From Cliona cf. orientalis (Eukaryota > Porifera > Demospongiae > Clionaida > Clionaidae): DNA of 64,000 nucleotides. Shown piece by piece: positions 41,803-51,066 of the stretch. How positions within the stretch are numbered: position 1 is the first letter of the stretch; each line of letters starts with the position of its first letter. Below the pieces are notes generated by a model, which had not been told where the DNA came from, did no database searches, and worked only from the letters and a program-made list of their open reading frames with translations. The translations under genes were made by a program, and so were the position numbers. The DNA is taken from positions 868,001-932,000 of the forward strand of contig OZ005691.1 of NCBI GenBank assembly GCA_963930775.1, in the 5' to 3' direction.

Positions 41803-43401
41803 TTAACTCAAAGGGCTGCTCAAGTGTAAAGCTTCCCTCAGTCTTCTTCCCGGTTTGGTACAGAGTGAGATCGACAGTCCACACATGCACACAGACGAGA
41901 CGAGCCCCACGCAAATCAGAATTATGAGGATCACTTGTGGATATGCAAAAGACGCTGTGTAGTATTCAAAGTCAGAAAACTCGATGTACGTGTTGCCACT
42001 AGACGTATACTCTCTTTCGGCGAGGATGCAGATTTTGTTAGAGCCACCGACCACACTGTTGTCTTGAATTGGTATTGAGCACTCTGTGCTGGTGGGTGGA
42101 TCAATGTCGCACACTAGCTCGGCTTTTGACTGAGTGGCGTCGTAATAGTACACCGTACCATTTGTTTTCATATGGATAGTTGTTAATTTTGCATCTGAAT
42201 GGACAGAGAGAAATAGTGAAATGTAACCATTGCTAGTTGCAGTCACTGTTAAAGTTCCCTCGGTTGAGTTGCAAATTTCCACTCCTTCATCAAATGGCTG
42301 GTCGTTCAGAAGTAGCGCTGCAAAGCAGTGGGTAGGAGGAACTTCAGAAAGTAGAGTCATGTTGATTTGGTACGTGATCGAAGATTCCGATAAGAGATAT
42401 ATGTGGCCTAGTTCCACTATGCTAACACCTGGAGGTAGATTAAAAGATTTATCAGTATCCACCACTCTTGACTGGGGTCTGAGATCATTGCATTGCAGCT
42501 TATAGAGTAACAGTACATCATCAACATCATCATCCTTCTGCTGCTGTTCATCTTCTACCCCGTAATATTTATACAGTACATAATTGACTCGGCTGGGATC
42601 AAGCCCTCCCTCGGGTGCAGCTGGGATCGTATCGTTGGGGTAAATTTTCACTGTGTCTCCTTGGAGGGACTCGGGATTGACGGCTAGTAGGACGACACCG
42701 ACAAACGTTATTGATCCCGACAGCACACAGATAAACACCAGCACAGAGATGAACCCTAGAAGGCAAAAATACGGGTGTTCACAATGTGCTTATTGTTTAG
42801 CACTATTAGCAAGTGTACTCACGCTTGGCCTATGTAAACTAGCTATTATCTGGGCACTCTAGTGTTGGTTTGATAGCGTGCAAAGTGGTTAAAATTCACG
42901 TGTATGAAGTTATCTTACCCATAGATTATAATATATTCCCCTCATAGAACCACTCCCTCCACAGCGCTGGATGTATTGCATCACCAGCACACGGAGGGAG
43001 GTGATGCAATACATCCAGCGCTGCAGAAGGAGTGGTCTGGTTCACGAAACTAATAGAATCTATGCCTTACCTATGTTTGCTTGTCGTCTTCGTCTTCGTG
43101 CATTCTACAAAGCATTAGTAGAAAATGAAGCCATGATATTAATTTTGCAATATCATTATAGGCATGCGCAGCAGAGCGTGCACAAAAGTGGGTGGGGCTC
43201 GTTGAGCCTACTTACCCTCGAGCTCGTGGAAGGGATCAGAGGAGCGTCTTCACTGGCGTCGCCAGTCCTCCCCGGAGGGAAACTGACGCTTTCATCCTGT
43301 ACACGGATACCAGTCGAAGCTTGAGAGTGGCCTCTGGAAGCACCGGAGTGGTTGAAGAAGGCCGTTTCGGCTTCATTGTGCTCCGCCGCCTTTCCAGACA
43401 T
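41803..43401 (-). CDS. Two-TM ectodomain protein, paralogue 1
   Basis: Three exons: 43216-43401, 43071-43104 and 41803-42755, about 390 residues. Exon 1 encodes a hydrophilic cytosolic N-terminus (MSGKAAEHNEAETAFFNHSG). The 34-bp micro-exon encodes NARRRRRQANI, a basic patch just before the membrane. Exon 3 opens with a TM segment (VLVFICVLSGSITFVGVVLL), then a roughly 230-residue ectodomain with sequons (NDT, NMT, NST, NGT) and paired Cys, and ends with a second TM (VILIILICVGLVSSVCMCGL) and a short tail. I do not recognise the family. A paralogue with the same exon layout is at 53898-55772. Shared features include PNDT after the first TM, GxLYLAKDS/GHIYLLSES, a G-T-[VI]-[FY]-YYD block, and the spacing of ectodomain Cys. 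A receptor-like or adhesion role is possible but unproven. Confidence 0.8.
42946..43043. repeat. Long hairpin in intron of the two-TM gene
   Basis: CAGCGCTGGATGTATTGCAT followed by CACC is perfectly inverted as GGTG plus ATGCAATACATCCAGCGCTG, with an 11-bp loop (AGCACACGGAG region). Weaker pairing of ACCACTCC/GGAGTGGT extends the stem. It could fold in RNA from either strand. Confidence 0.85.
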
Positions 43402-43680
43402 CGTGATGAACTAGCCGAGTCTTGCGTGAAATTTTAAGGACTGAAGGGGCTTGATCACGATCCAATTCCACTAAGTATAAAGTCAAAAGCTACAACAATG
43501 GCAATATTTTCCGAAGTGTGATCTTTCTCGAGTCCTGTGATCTGCGTGCGTTCAGCCTCACGGGATTCCCCTCTTAATCTTTGATAAAGCGGCGCGCGCC
43601 TCCCATGTCTCCCCAATAAATGCCCACCAGTACCACTGCAGTGACTGCACCTTCCTTGAAATTTCGTGACTCGTGAAATC
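43402..43680. promoter_or_regulatory. Shared divergent promoter, two-TM gene and OSGEP
   Basis: 279 bp between two divergent start codons. No TATA box is seen. It includes a GCGGCGCGCGCC stretch near 43590. Confidence 0.5.
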
Positions 43681-44691
43681 ATGGTGATTGCGATCGGATT
43701 TGAAGGCAGCGCCAACAAGCTGGGAATCGGTATCGTCAAAGATGGCGTCGTTCTCTCCAACGTCCGCCACACGTACGTGGCCCCGCCGGGGGAAGGCTTC
43801 CTCCCCCGCGACACTGCAAAGCATCACCAACAACACATCCTAGACGTGCTCAGACGAGCGCTGGACGAGGCCAAGGTCACCCCCGAGGACATAGACTGCG
43901 TATGCTTCACCAAGGGACCTGGTATGGGCGCTCCACTCGTTTCCACTGCCGTGGTCGCGAGGACGGTGGCACAGCTCTGGAGGAAACCCCTCGTGGCCGT
44001 GAATCACTGCATAGCACACATCGAGATGGGACGTCTGGTGACTGGGGCAAAGAATCCGACAGTATTGTACGTCAGTGGAGGGAACACGCAGGTTATTGCG
44101 TATTCGCAGAAACGGTATAGGATATTTGGCGAGACGATCGACATCGCCGTGGGGAATTGTTTGGACCGATTTGCACGAGTTTTGAAGCTCTCCAACGATC
44201 CGTCGCCCGGCTACAACATCGAACAGCTCGCCAAGCAGGGGTCAAAGTACATCGAGCTCCCCTACGTGGTCAAAGGAATGGACGTGTCATTTTCCGGAAT
44301 TCTCTCATTTATCGAAACGATCGGAAAGGAGAAATACGACAACGGTGAATGCTCAGCTGCTGATCTATGCTACTCCCTCCAAGAAACTGTCTTTGCCATG
44401 CTCGTGGAGACTACCGAGCGTGCAATGGCCCACTGTGGCTCTAACGAGGTGTTAATTGTAGGGGGCGTGGGGTGTAACCTCAGACTGCAGGGAATGATGA
44501 GTTCGATGGTTAAAGAGAGAGGAGGGATGGTCTACGGTATGGACGAGAGGTACTGTATCGACAATGGAGCCATGATAGCGCAGGCCGGCTGGGAGATGTT
44601 CAGGAGTGGACAGACCACACCCATTAAGGACACATGGGTAACTCAGAGATTTAGAACTGACGAGGTGGAAGTAACTTGGAGAGATGACTAA
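43681..44691 (+). CDS. OSGEP: tRNA N6-threonylcarbamoyladenosine synthase catalytic subunit (Kae1/OSGEP)
   Basis: The catalytic subunit of the KEOPS complex, which adds the threonylcarbamoyl group to A37 of ANN-decoding tRNAs. It is a single exon of 336 residues, almost the human length of 335. The start is ATG 43681 ([18 protein letters not shown]); the frame extends upstream only to a GTG. ASKHA-fold motifs are complete: metal-binding HCIAHIEMG (HxxxH), the glycine loop [44 protein letters not shown], and [17 protein letters not shown] with the third metal ligand Asp. There is no mitochondrial presequence, so this is the cytosolic/nuclear form rather than OSGEPL1. A truncated second copy of its 3' half lies 4.5 kb downstream. 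Confidence 0.97.
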   Translation: MVIAIGFEGSANKLGIGIVKDGVVLSNVRHTYVAPPGEGFLPRDTAKHHQQHILDVLRRALDEAKVTPEDIDCVCFTKGPGMGAPLVSTAVVARTVAQLWRKPLVAVNHCIAHIEMGRLVTGAKNPTVLYVSGGNTQVIAYSQKRYRIFGETIDIAVGNCLDRFARVLKLSNDPSPGYNIEQLAKQGSKYIELPYVVKGMDVSFSGILSFIETIGKEKYDNGECSAADLCYSLQETVFAMLVETTERAMAHCGSNEVLIVGGVGCNLRLQGMMSSMVKERGGMVYGMDERYCIDNGAMIAQAGWEMFRSGQTTPIKDTWVTQRFRTDEVEVTWRDD

Positions 44692-46043
44692 TAATTTTGT
44701 GTGAAGATCAAGGGCTATGTGAAGCCATTGTACATGCATCCTTGTGATACAGTAGCTACATGACATTGTACATGTATAAGGCGTGACAAACTAAATTCAC
44801 AGTTTATCGTCACAAAGATTTCGATTTTGCATGCGGGCGGGCGGTCATTTTTCATATTTCAAACTAGTAGAGAGTGCTGGAAAGCTATGCTCGAACCTCG
44901 AAATCGCCGACGCCCCGCCCTCTAATTAACGCGATCGGTGGGTGGGGCTCAAAGTGCCATATGTTTACTGTATTGAATATGAAATCTGAAAAATTTTGAG
45001 AAAATCTGAAAATCCATGCGGGCGGTGACGATAAACAGCGAATTCAGTTTGCCCCGCCTAATACACATAATCGTTAATTTTTTATATACTAAGTTATATT
45101 ATTATAACAGTAATATTCTTCAAATTATTATGTATACCGAGTGAGTTCATTTGGAGAGAGACGAAATACATGACTCTATACAATGTCATAGTAATGCACA
45201 ATCATAAGATTATTAACGCTCGGCGCATGCGCACGAGCGTTACAGTACTCAGTTTGTCTGTCTGTTACCACTCTACTGCGTGCGTAAGGTATTTATGAAT
45301 AAAATTGAACGTACCAGCCAATTTTGCGCCGAACTCCAAAGGTTTTCAACTAAGGGATTTCGTTAAAAAGCTTTCTCTCACGACTTATAGCTTATTCTTC
45401 GTTTTAGCACACCAAAGTCAGCCATTTTTCAGTTATAGCCCTAGCGCATGTGCGTTAGTCTATTAATAGCACTAGGTTAAATTTAGCTCCATTTGCCAAG
45501 AGCTTATATAGCACTTCCTTACCTGTGGAAACCAAGTCTGTAGTGTGGTTTGTAACCAGGTCTGTAGTGTGGATGTGGTTGGTTTGATATGTATGTGTGC
45601 ACACAGCCAGCTGGCTGCAGCCACACTCCTGATTGGGAAAACCAAGGGCTTATAAGCCCTTGGGAAAACCTTGTTGCTTTGCAGAATACATGCATGCTTT
45701 CTTATTGGACAATCACTTCACATGACAAGGGAATATAAGCGCCAGACACTTAATTCACACTAAAACTTTTCACACCGTATGCAGGGTGATGTTCCAAATT
45801 AACAATTGAATAATTTTCCTAGGGTACCTCCTATTATGTTTGTATATGGAAACCATGCACCAGATCATGGAGATGCTCTACCGCCGAGCGTTTGGCACCA
45901 ATGGTGTTCATTATAATTAATTAATCATCTGCATGATTAACCATTACAATGCCATAATCTTTAATAATATAATTGTAGAGTTCTACAGTTAGTCTTTTGT
46001 GCAGCTGCAATTGCAAGTGTTTTGTTTATCGCACGATCTTAAT
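44692..46043. other. Spacer after OSGEP with inverted-repeat element, partly unique to unit 1
   Basis: Ends of this spacer match the 49194-49735 spacer (for example GTATACCGAGTGAGTTC versus GTATACCGAATGAGCTC), but about 0.8 kb between roughly 45190 and 45955 has no counterpart there. That stretch includes a CTCGGCGCATGCGCACGAG palindrome near 45220 and no coding frame. A separate TIR element is at 44779-45058. Confidence 0.55.
44779..45058. mobile_element. TIR element, about 280 bp
   Basis: GGCGTGACAAACTAAATTCA with CAGTTTATCGTCAC at the left is inverted at 45026-45058 (GTGACGATAAACAGCG and AATTCAGTTTGCCCCGCC). Subterminal GCATGCGGGCGG / CCATGCGGGCGG repeats are present. No frame is recognised. 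Confidence 0.78.
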
Positions 46044-46934
46044 TTACTGCACATAGAGCTCTATGAGTTCAATGGCAACATCCTCTTGTCCATGTACTTG
46101 ATCGGCACAGATCCTCAGTTCGATGTCATCAGTTGTTGCAGTAGGCAAGCTCTTTGTAAACCATGGAGGGTTATTGAACTGACAGCATGTGCTGTTGGAT
46201 GTACAGCCCTGACCATCCCAGAGGACATCATTGGAATGAAATACAGTATAATACTGGTTATTCCAGGCTGAGTGGAGACCACTTTCACAGAAATAATCAT
46301 TGCCAATAAATGTGGGGATCCTAGCATGGTTTGGGGTATCACAAGGGCAACACTCACCAGGAAAAACAGTAGTATTTTCACTTAGTCCAGCAGCAAATGT
46401 CCAAATATGCTGACGTCTTCCAGTACCTCCATGAGTCAGACTCACACCATCAGCATAGTGACCATCAATATCATGAATAGAATAGCGAAAAGCACTAGTT
46501 GATCCGTACTGGTATCCCCTTATCCTCCCACACACACGGCTGTATGATAAACCTCCAGTACTGAATATGGTTGAAGTACATGTTGCAGGAGATCGTCCAC
46601 ATGTCCTTTTTGAGTATGATGTCAAGTTGAGTCCAGTAGGGCAGTTGTAGTTGGTGTCAGTCATGTTGAAAAAAGCAACACGCCTCCATCCTGGTGAGCC
46701 ACATAATAATATTATAGATAAATCTACTGAAGTAGCAATTTGGTGGATTTCATTTCTTGCTCTCTCTCTCTTCTCGGTTGAAGAACACTGTCCATCGATA
46801 TCGTCACTTGCTTGCAGCACCTTAATATCAATCTTTTGTCCCTGGCCATTAACCCTGATGACTGGTCCTAGAGCAGAAAGCCAGAGAACTGAGAAAATCA
46901 AAGATAAATACACAGCAGTCCTGGACCAGCTCAT
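46044..46934 (-). CDS. Secreted Cys-rich protein, family copy A
   Basis: An intronless 296-residue protein with a signal peptide (MSWSRTAVYLSLIFSVLWLS). The mature part has about 18 Cys and fixed blocks in order: GSPGWRRVAFFNMTDT, NCPTGLNL, KRTCGRS, YSRVCGRIRGYQYG, DGVSLTHG, RQHIWTFAAGL, CCPCDTPN, FIGNDYFCESG, DVLWDGQGC, STCCQFNNPPWFTKSLP, TTDDIELRIC and a final ELIELYVQ. Three other copies follow in this window. I do not know a named domain for it. The architecture resembles uncharacterised expanded families of secreted proteins in sponges and cnidarians, but that is memory, not a search. A lectin-like or matrix role is possible. All blocks are intact, so this copy should be functional. Confidence 0.85.
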   Translation of the reverse strand: MSWSRTAVYLSLIFSVLWLSALGPVIRVNGQGQKIDIKVLQASDDIDGQCSSTEKRERARNEIHQIATSVDLSIILLCGSPGWRRVAFFNMTDTNYNCPTGLNLTSYSKRTCGRSPATCTSTIFSTGGLSYSRVCGRIRGYQYGSTSAFRYSIHDIDGHYADGVSLTHGGTGRRQHIWTFAAGLSENTTVFPGECCPCDTPNHARIPTFIGNDYFCESGLHSAWNNQYYTVFHSNDVLWDGQGCTSNSTCCQFNNPPWFTKSLPTATTDDIELRICADQVHGQEDVAIELIELYVQ

Positions 46935-47347
46935 CTTAATGGTTTGAATTCTCTCTACAGCTACAAGATCGACCTAACACTTGTGATGTACTAACGGTAG
47001 CCAAAAATGAACTTGGAAACTTGTTTATCCTGTTCAGGTTGATGCGTTTGTCATAATAATAATATTATCTTACGTAGAAGCATGATAATTATTACTATCA
47101 TGTTTTTGCATAGCTCTAAGATCAACAAAACACATGTGTATAGTACAAACTGATAGAATATTAACAATTAGCTATATTAAATTTCTCACATCTATAAAAT
47201 ATAGCACAGTTCAGTAGTAGTCAATATATCACACTTGAAAAAGTATAACCTATGAACCGCATTTAGTATTATGCTTTTACATTCACAAATCTGTAACTAT
47301 GATGGATCTCAATAATAATATATGATGATCTATTTATAATATGGATT
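46935..47347. other. AT-rich spacer between secreted-protein genes A and B
   Basis: About 410 bp upstream of gene A (its promoter) and downstream of gene B. It is the counterpart of 50635-51066 in the second duplication unit (shared ACTTGTTTATCCTGTTCAGG block). No gene is seen. Confidence 0.55.
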
Positions 47348-48251
47348 TCACTGGATGTAAAGTTCTATGAGTTCCAGTGGAGTGTCCTCAGCTGATGTTG
47401 TAGCTGAAGTACAGATCCTCAATTCAATGTCATCAGTTGTCGCAGTGGGCAGGTTCTTCGTAAACCATGGAGGGTCGTTGAACTGACAACATGTGCTGGT
47501 GGAGGTACAGCCTTGACCATCTCAGAGGACATCATCGGGGAAGAGTTGCCACGGGACAGGATCACTTGAGGTTACTGCACTCTCGCAGAAGAAGTCATTT
47601 CCAACAAATTCCGGGATGACATCATTTCTGCCGGTGTCACAGGGACAGTTATTTTTAGCGTTTATTCGTATTTCACGTAACCCGGAAGCAAATGTCCAAA
47701 TATGCTGTCGCCTCCAGCATCTCCATGAGTCAGACTCACACCATCGACGTAGTAGCTATCAATACCGGCTTCGAAGGAGCTGTAAAAAGCATCAGTGACT
47801 CCAAACTGGTATCCTCTTATCCTCCCACATACCCGGCTATATGGTATATGTAACTCTCCAATACTGAATGTGATTGAAGAACATCCTCCAGAACGAATTG
47901 GCGATCCACATGTCCTCTTGGGAGATTGTATTAAACGGAGTCCAGTAGGGCAGTCGTAGCTGGTGTCAGTCATATTGATAAAAGCTACACGCCTCCATCC
48001 TGGTGTACCATTGCAAGTATAATCAGTTAGCTGCAGTGTGCTAGCAATTGCTTGGTATACGTCTCGGTGAATTTCACCCAGCACCTTCTCTCTTTCCTCC
48101 ATTGTAGGGCATTGGCTGTCAGGCCCACTGAGTATGTATACCTTAGCATCAATCGTTTCCGAGGTACTTCATATCCCTCACTAGTGCACGTGGCTACAAT
48201 GAATGATCCAACAGATAGGCAAAGAAAGTGAAATGTCAAGCAATGAATCAT
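47348..48251 (-). pseudogene. Secreted Cys-rich protein family, copy B, broken
   Basis: Aligns along its full length with copy D (51067-51975) but carries at least three lesions. There is a one-base deletion near 48162, soon after the signal peptide (GAGG where D has GAAGG on the plus strand). A second one-base deletion is near 47713, in the block before QHIWTF. A nonsense change at 47522-47524 turns the Trp of the LWDGQ block into TGA. Start (48249-48251) and final stop (47348-47350) positions are preserved. The open stretch 47662-48102 is what remains between the first two shifts. Sequencing error could explain one lesion but hardly three. It is a decayed duplicate within unit 1. Confidence 0.85.
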
Positions 48252-48650
48252 GGTGCTAAAATCAATCTTCCACCAGGCTTAGCTAGTCAGTAGCCTCACA
48301 GATTTTCAGTTTTAGCTGCCCCTTATATAATACGGGCTCAATTAGCTAGCTGGCTGCTATCATGTCTGCAGGTGTTCAAGTCACAAAATTAAGTCAATCT
48401 TGTCCTAATTCTTGTTGACGGTAAAGTGAAGGAAATATGAATCGATTTGATGGACGCTGACTCCATCATCGCAGACTGTTTTCATTATCATCAGATTCTG
48501 GTAATTAATTAAAATCAGGCTCATTACTATAATTAATTTTTGTGTTCCATTATCAATCTTGATCTAGTGAAGTTGACTATAACTTCCGGGAGTGTACCGT
48601 GTTACCGATAATTAGGCAACGACTGAGCTCATCTACCCATGCGCTAATTC
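48252..48650. other. Upstream flank of copy B, ending at the duplication junction
   Basis: Nearly the same sequence lies upstream of copy D (51976-52390), for example GTTCAAGTCACAAAATTAA and CTTCCGGGAGTGTACC. The junction to the OSGEP fragment is at about 48650. Confidence 0.65.
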
Positions 48651-49193
48651 CGTGGGAATTGTTTGGACCAATTTACACGAGTTTTGAAGCTCTCCAACGA
48701 TCCGTCGCCCGGCTACAACATCGAACAGCTCGCCAAGCAGGGGTCAAAGTACATCGAACTCCCCTACGTGGTCAAAGGAATGGACGTGTTGTTTTCCGGA
48801 ATTCTCTCGTTTATTGAAACAATCGGAAAGGAGAAATATGACAATGGTGAATGCACAGCTGCTGATCTATGCTACTCCCTCCAAGAAACTGTCTTTGCCA
48901 TGCTTGTGGAGACTACTGAGCGTGCAATGGCCCACTGCGGCTCTAATGAGGTGTTAATTGTAGGGGGCGTGGGGTGTAACCTCAGACTTCAGGGGATGAT
49001 GAGTTCAATGGTGAAGGAGAGAGGAGGGATGGTCTATGGTATGGATGAGAGGTACTGTATCGACAATGGAGCCATGATAGCACAGGCCGGCTGGGAGATG
49101 TTCAGGAGTGGACAGACCACACCCATTAAGGACACATGGGTAGCTCAGAGATTTAGAACTGACGAGGTGGAAGTAACTTGGAGAGATGACTAA
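48651..49193 (+). pseudogene. OSGEP 3' fragment (truncated duplicate)
   Basis: About 540 bp starting at CGTGGGAATTGTTTGG match OSGEP from codon 156 to the stop and a few bases beyond. The frame is open throughout, but an in-frame TAA lies at 48645-48647, just before the homology begins, and the only early start would be a TTG or the internal Met in KGMDV. The copy lacks the HxxxH metal site and first glycine loop, so it cannot act alone as a synthase. By eye there are 24 base differences from the parent; 18 changed codons are silent and 5 alter the residue (R to Q, A to T, S to L, S to T, T to A), with no indel inside the coding part. That is less decay than expected of a free pseudogene. Confidence 0.85.
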
Positions 49194-49735
49194 TTATTAT
49201 TTTGTGTTAAATCAATGGCTAACTATAACAATAATATTATTACCATTATGTATGCTTGTTACACACTACTAACAGTAACAGTTATAATAATTAATATTAT
49301 TATATTATTATACATGCATTCCATAGTTGTTACTTGCTTTTTTTTTTAATACTCTGAAATAATATTAATAATGATATTCAATAATAATTAGGTATACCGA
49401 ATGAGCTCTGGATGGTATGGAAGCCGAGAAGGGCAATTTCGTTTGATTCCGCATCCCGCATCCTGCATCCCGCAAGGTGCGGGTTGTGGAATCGAACGAA
49501 ATTGCCCTTCTCGGCTTCCATAGGATGGAGTGCATGACTGTACGTAGCTAGGCTAATGCACAATAATAGCTAATAATAATCTGCAAGTTAAGGTTAGCTA
49601 ATCATACAATAAAAAATTTAATGTGTTTATACTATATGCATAATATACGTACTAGCTAGAGTTCTATTATAGTCTTCAAGTTCTGCAAGTTTAATCACAC
49701 TTTTTGTTATTAATTGCTACAATCTTAACCTATAG
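49194..49735. other. Spacer with a fold-back element at 49416-49522
   Basis: AT-rich. TATGGAAGCCGAGAAGGGCA with ATTTCGTT is inverted as AACGAAAT and TGCCCTTCTCGGCTTCCATA, forming a roughly 107-bp fold-back with a tandem ATCCCGCATC(C) core. The counterpart spacer in unit 1 has no such insertion. No gene is seen. Confidence 0.75.
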
Positions 49736-50634
49736 CTACTGCACATAGAGTTCTATGAGTTCAATGGGGATATCCTCTAGTCTATATGAATTACTAGCAC
49801 AGATCCTCAATTCAATGTCATCAGTTGTTGCAGTGGTTATAGGTTCTTTGTAAACCATGGAGGGTCGTTGAACTGACAGCATGTGCTATTGGATGTACAG
49901 TTCTGACCATCCCATAGAACATCACTGGAATGAAATACACCGTACTGGCCATCCCAGGCTGAGTGTTGACCACTCTCACAGAAGTAATCATTACCAATGA
50001 ATGTGGGGATCATATTAATATCATAGTTTAAGGTATCGCAGGGACAACACTCAAAAGGAAAGACAGTGGTATTTTCACTTAGTCCAACAGCAAATGTCCA
50101 TATATGCTGACATCTTCCAGCACCTCCATGAGTCAGACTGATACCATCGACATAGTAACTATCAATATCTTGACTAAAATAGCCAAAAGCGCTAGTTGAT
50201 CCATACTGGTATCCCCTTATCCTCCCACACACACGGCTGTATGATAAACCTCCAGTACTGAATGTGGTTGAAGTACATGTTGCGGCAGATCGTCCACATG
50301 TCCTTTTGGAATATGATGTCAAATTGAGTCCAGTAGGGCAGTTGTAGCTGGTGTCAGTCATATTGAAAAAAGCAATACGCCTCCATCCTGGTGTACCATT
50401 GCAAGTGTGGATGTGGCCAGTTGCAATGGCTAAAATTAAGGAGTTAGCGATTCGATGAATTTTATTTCTTGCTCTTTCTCTTTGCTCCATTGAAGGGCAT
50501 TGCCAATCATCATCCCTTTCCACCACCTGAACATCAATCATTTGTCCCTGTCCATTAGCCCTGATGACTGGTCCTGGAGCAGAAAGCCAGAGAACCGAGA
50601 AAATCAAAGATAAATACACAGCAGTCCAGCTCAT
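49736..50634 (-). pseudogene. Secreted Cys-rich protein family, copy C, frameshifted near the C-terminus
   Basis: The open frame runs 49837-50634 (265 residues) with signal peptide MSWTAVYLSLIFSVLWLS and every block up to CCQFNDPPWFTKNL intact. There, two extra bases relative to copies A and D (near 49836-49842) shift the frame into an immediate TAA. The lost tail (TTDDIELRIC to ELYVQ) is still readable in another frame to 49736. So the copy encodes a protein shortened by about 33 residues, lacking one conserved Cys. It may still be secreted; I class it as a recent pseudogene or truncated allele. It is the unit 2 counterpart of copy A. Confidence 0.8.
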
Positions 50635-51066
50635 CTTATTCTCTCTATAGCTACAATCAAAGGTCCTATATATTATTAGCTAATACTTGTGTGTAGAATT
50701 AAAGTACTAACAATGACCAAAAATGAACTATATAGGAACTTGTTTATCCTGTTCAGGTTATTGATGCGCTTGTTATAACAATATCATCTTAGAAGCATGA
50801 TAAACTTGTATGTCTTTTGCATATTATCATATAGCTCTAAGATCAACAAAATACATATTAATTGTGCATGCAGATAGAATAACATTATTACAATTTACTG
50901 GATTCTCACATCTATAGTGCATATAATTATTATTATAGTTCAGAAGTATAGTCAATACATACATCAAATTTGAAAAGAAAGCATCTTATTTAGCTATATT
51001 ATATGCCTGATTTTATATTCAAAAATCCATGCGATAAATCTCAATATCAATATGCATAGCTAGCTT
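50635..51066. other. Spacer between secreted-protein genes C and D
   Basis: Counterpart of 46935-47347. AT-rich, no gene. It should hold the promoter of copy C and the 3' UTR of copy D. Confidence 0.55.

Larger units (their letters stand above)
44146..48650. repeat. Tandem segmental duplication, unit 1 (OSGEP 3' half to second secreted gene)
   Basis: Order: OSGEP 3' half, secreted gene A, secreted gene B, about 400 bp flank. The same order is found at 48651-52390. The flank ends ATGCGCTAATTC and abuts CGTGGGAATTGTTTGG, the start of the OSGEP copy. The second flank, near 52385, reads ATGCGCTAAATTCG and continues to UBA2. This is a head-to-tail duplication with one breakpoint inside OSGEP (about codon 156). 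Confidence 0.8.

Noticed and set aside
48663..49193. OSGEP fragment as a second functional OSGEP gene
   Set aside because: Lacks the N-terminal half with the HxxxH metal site, has an in-frame stop directly upstream and no ATG at the start of homology.
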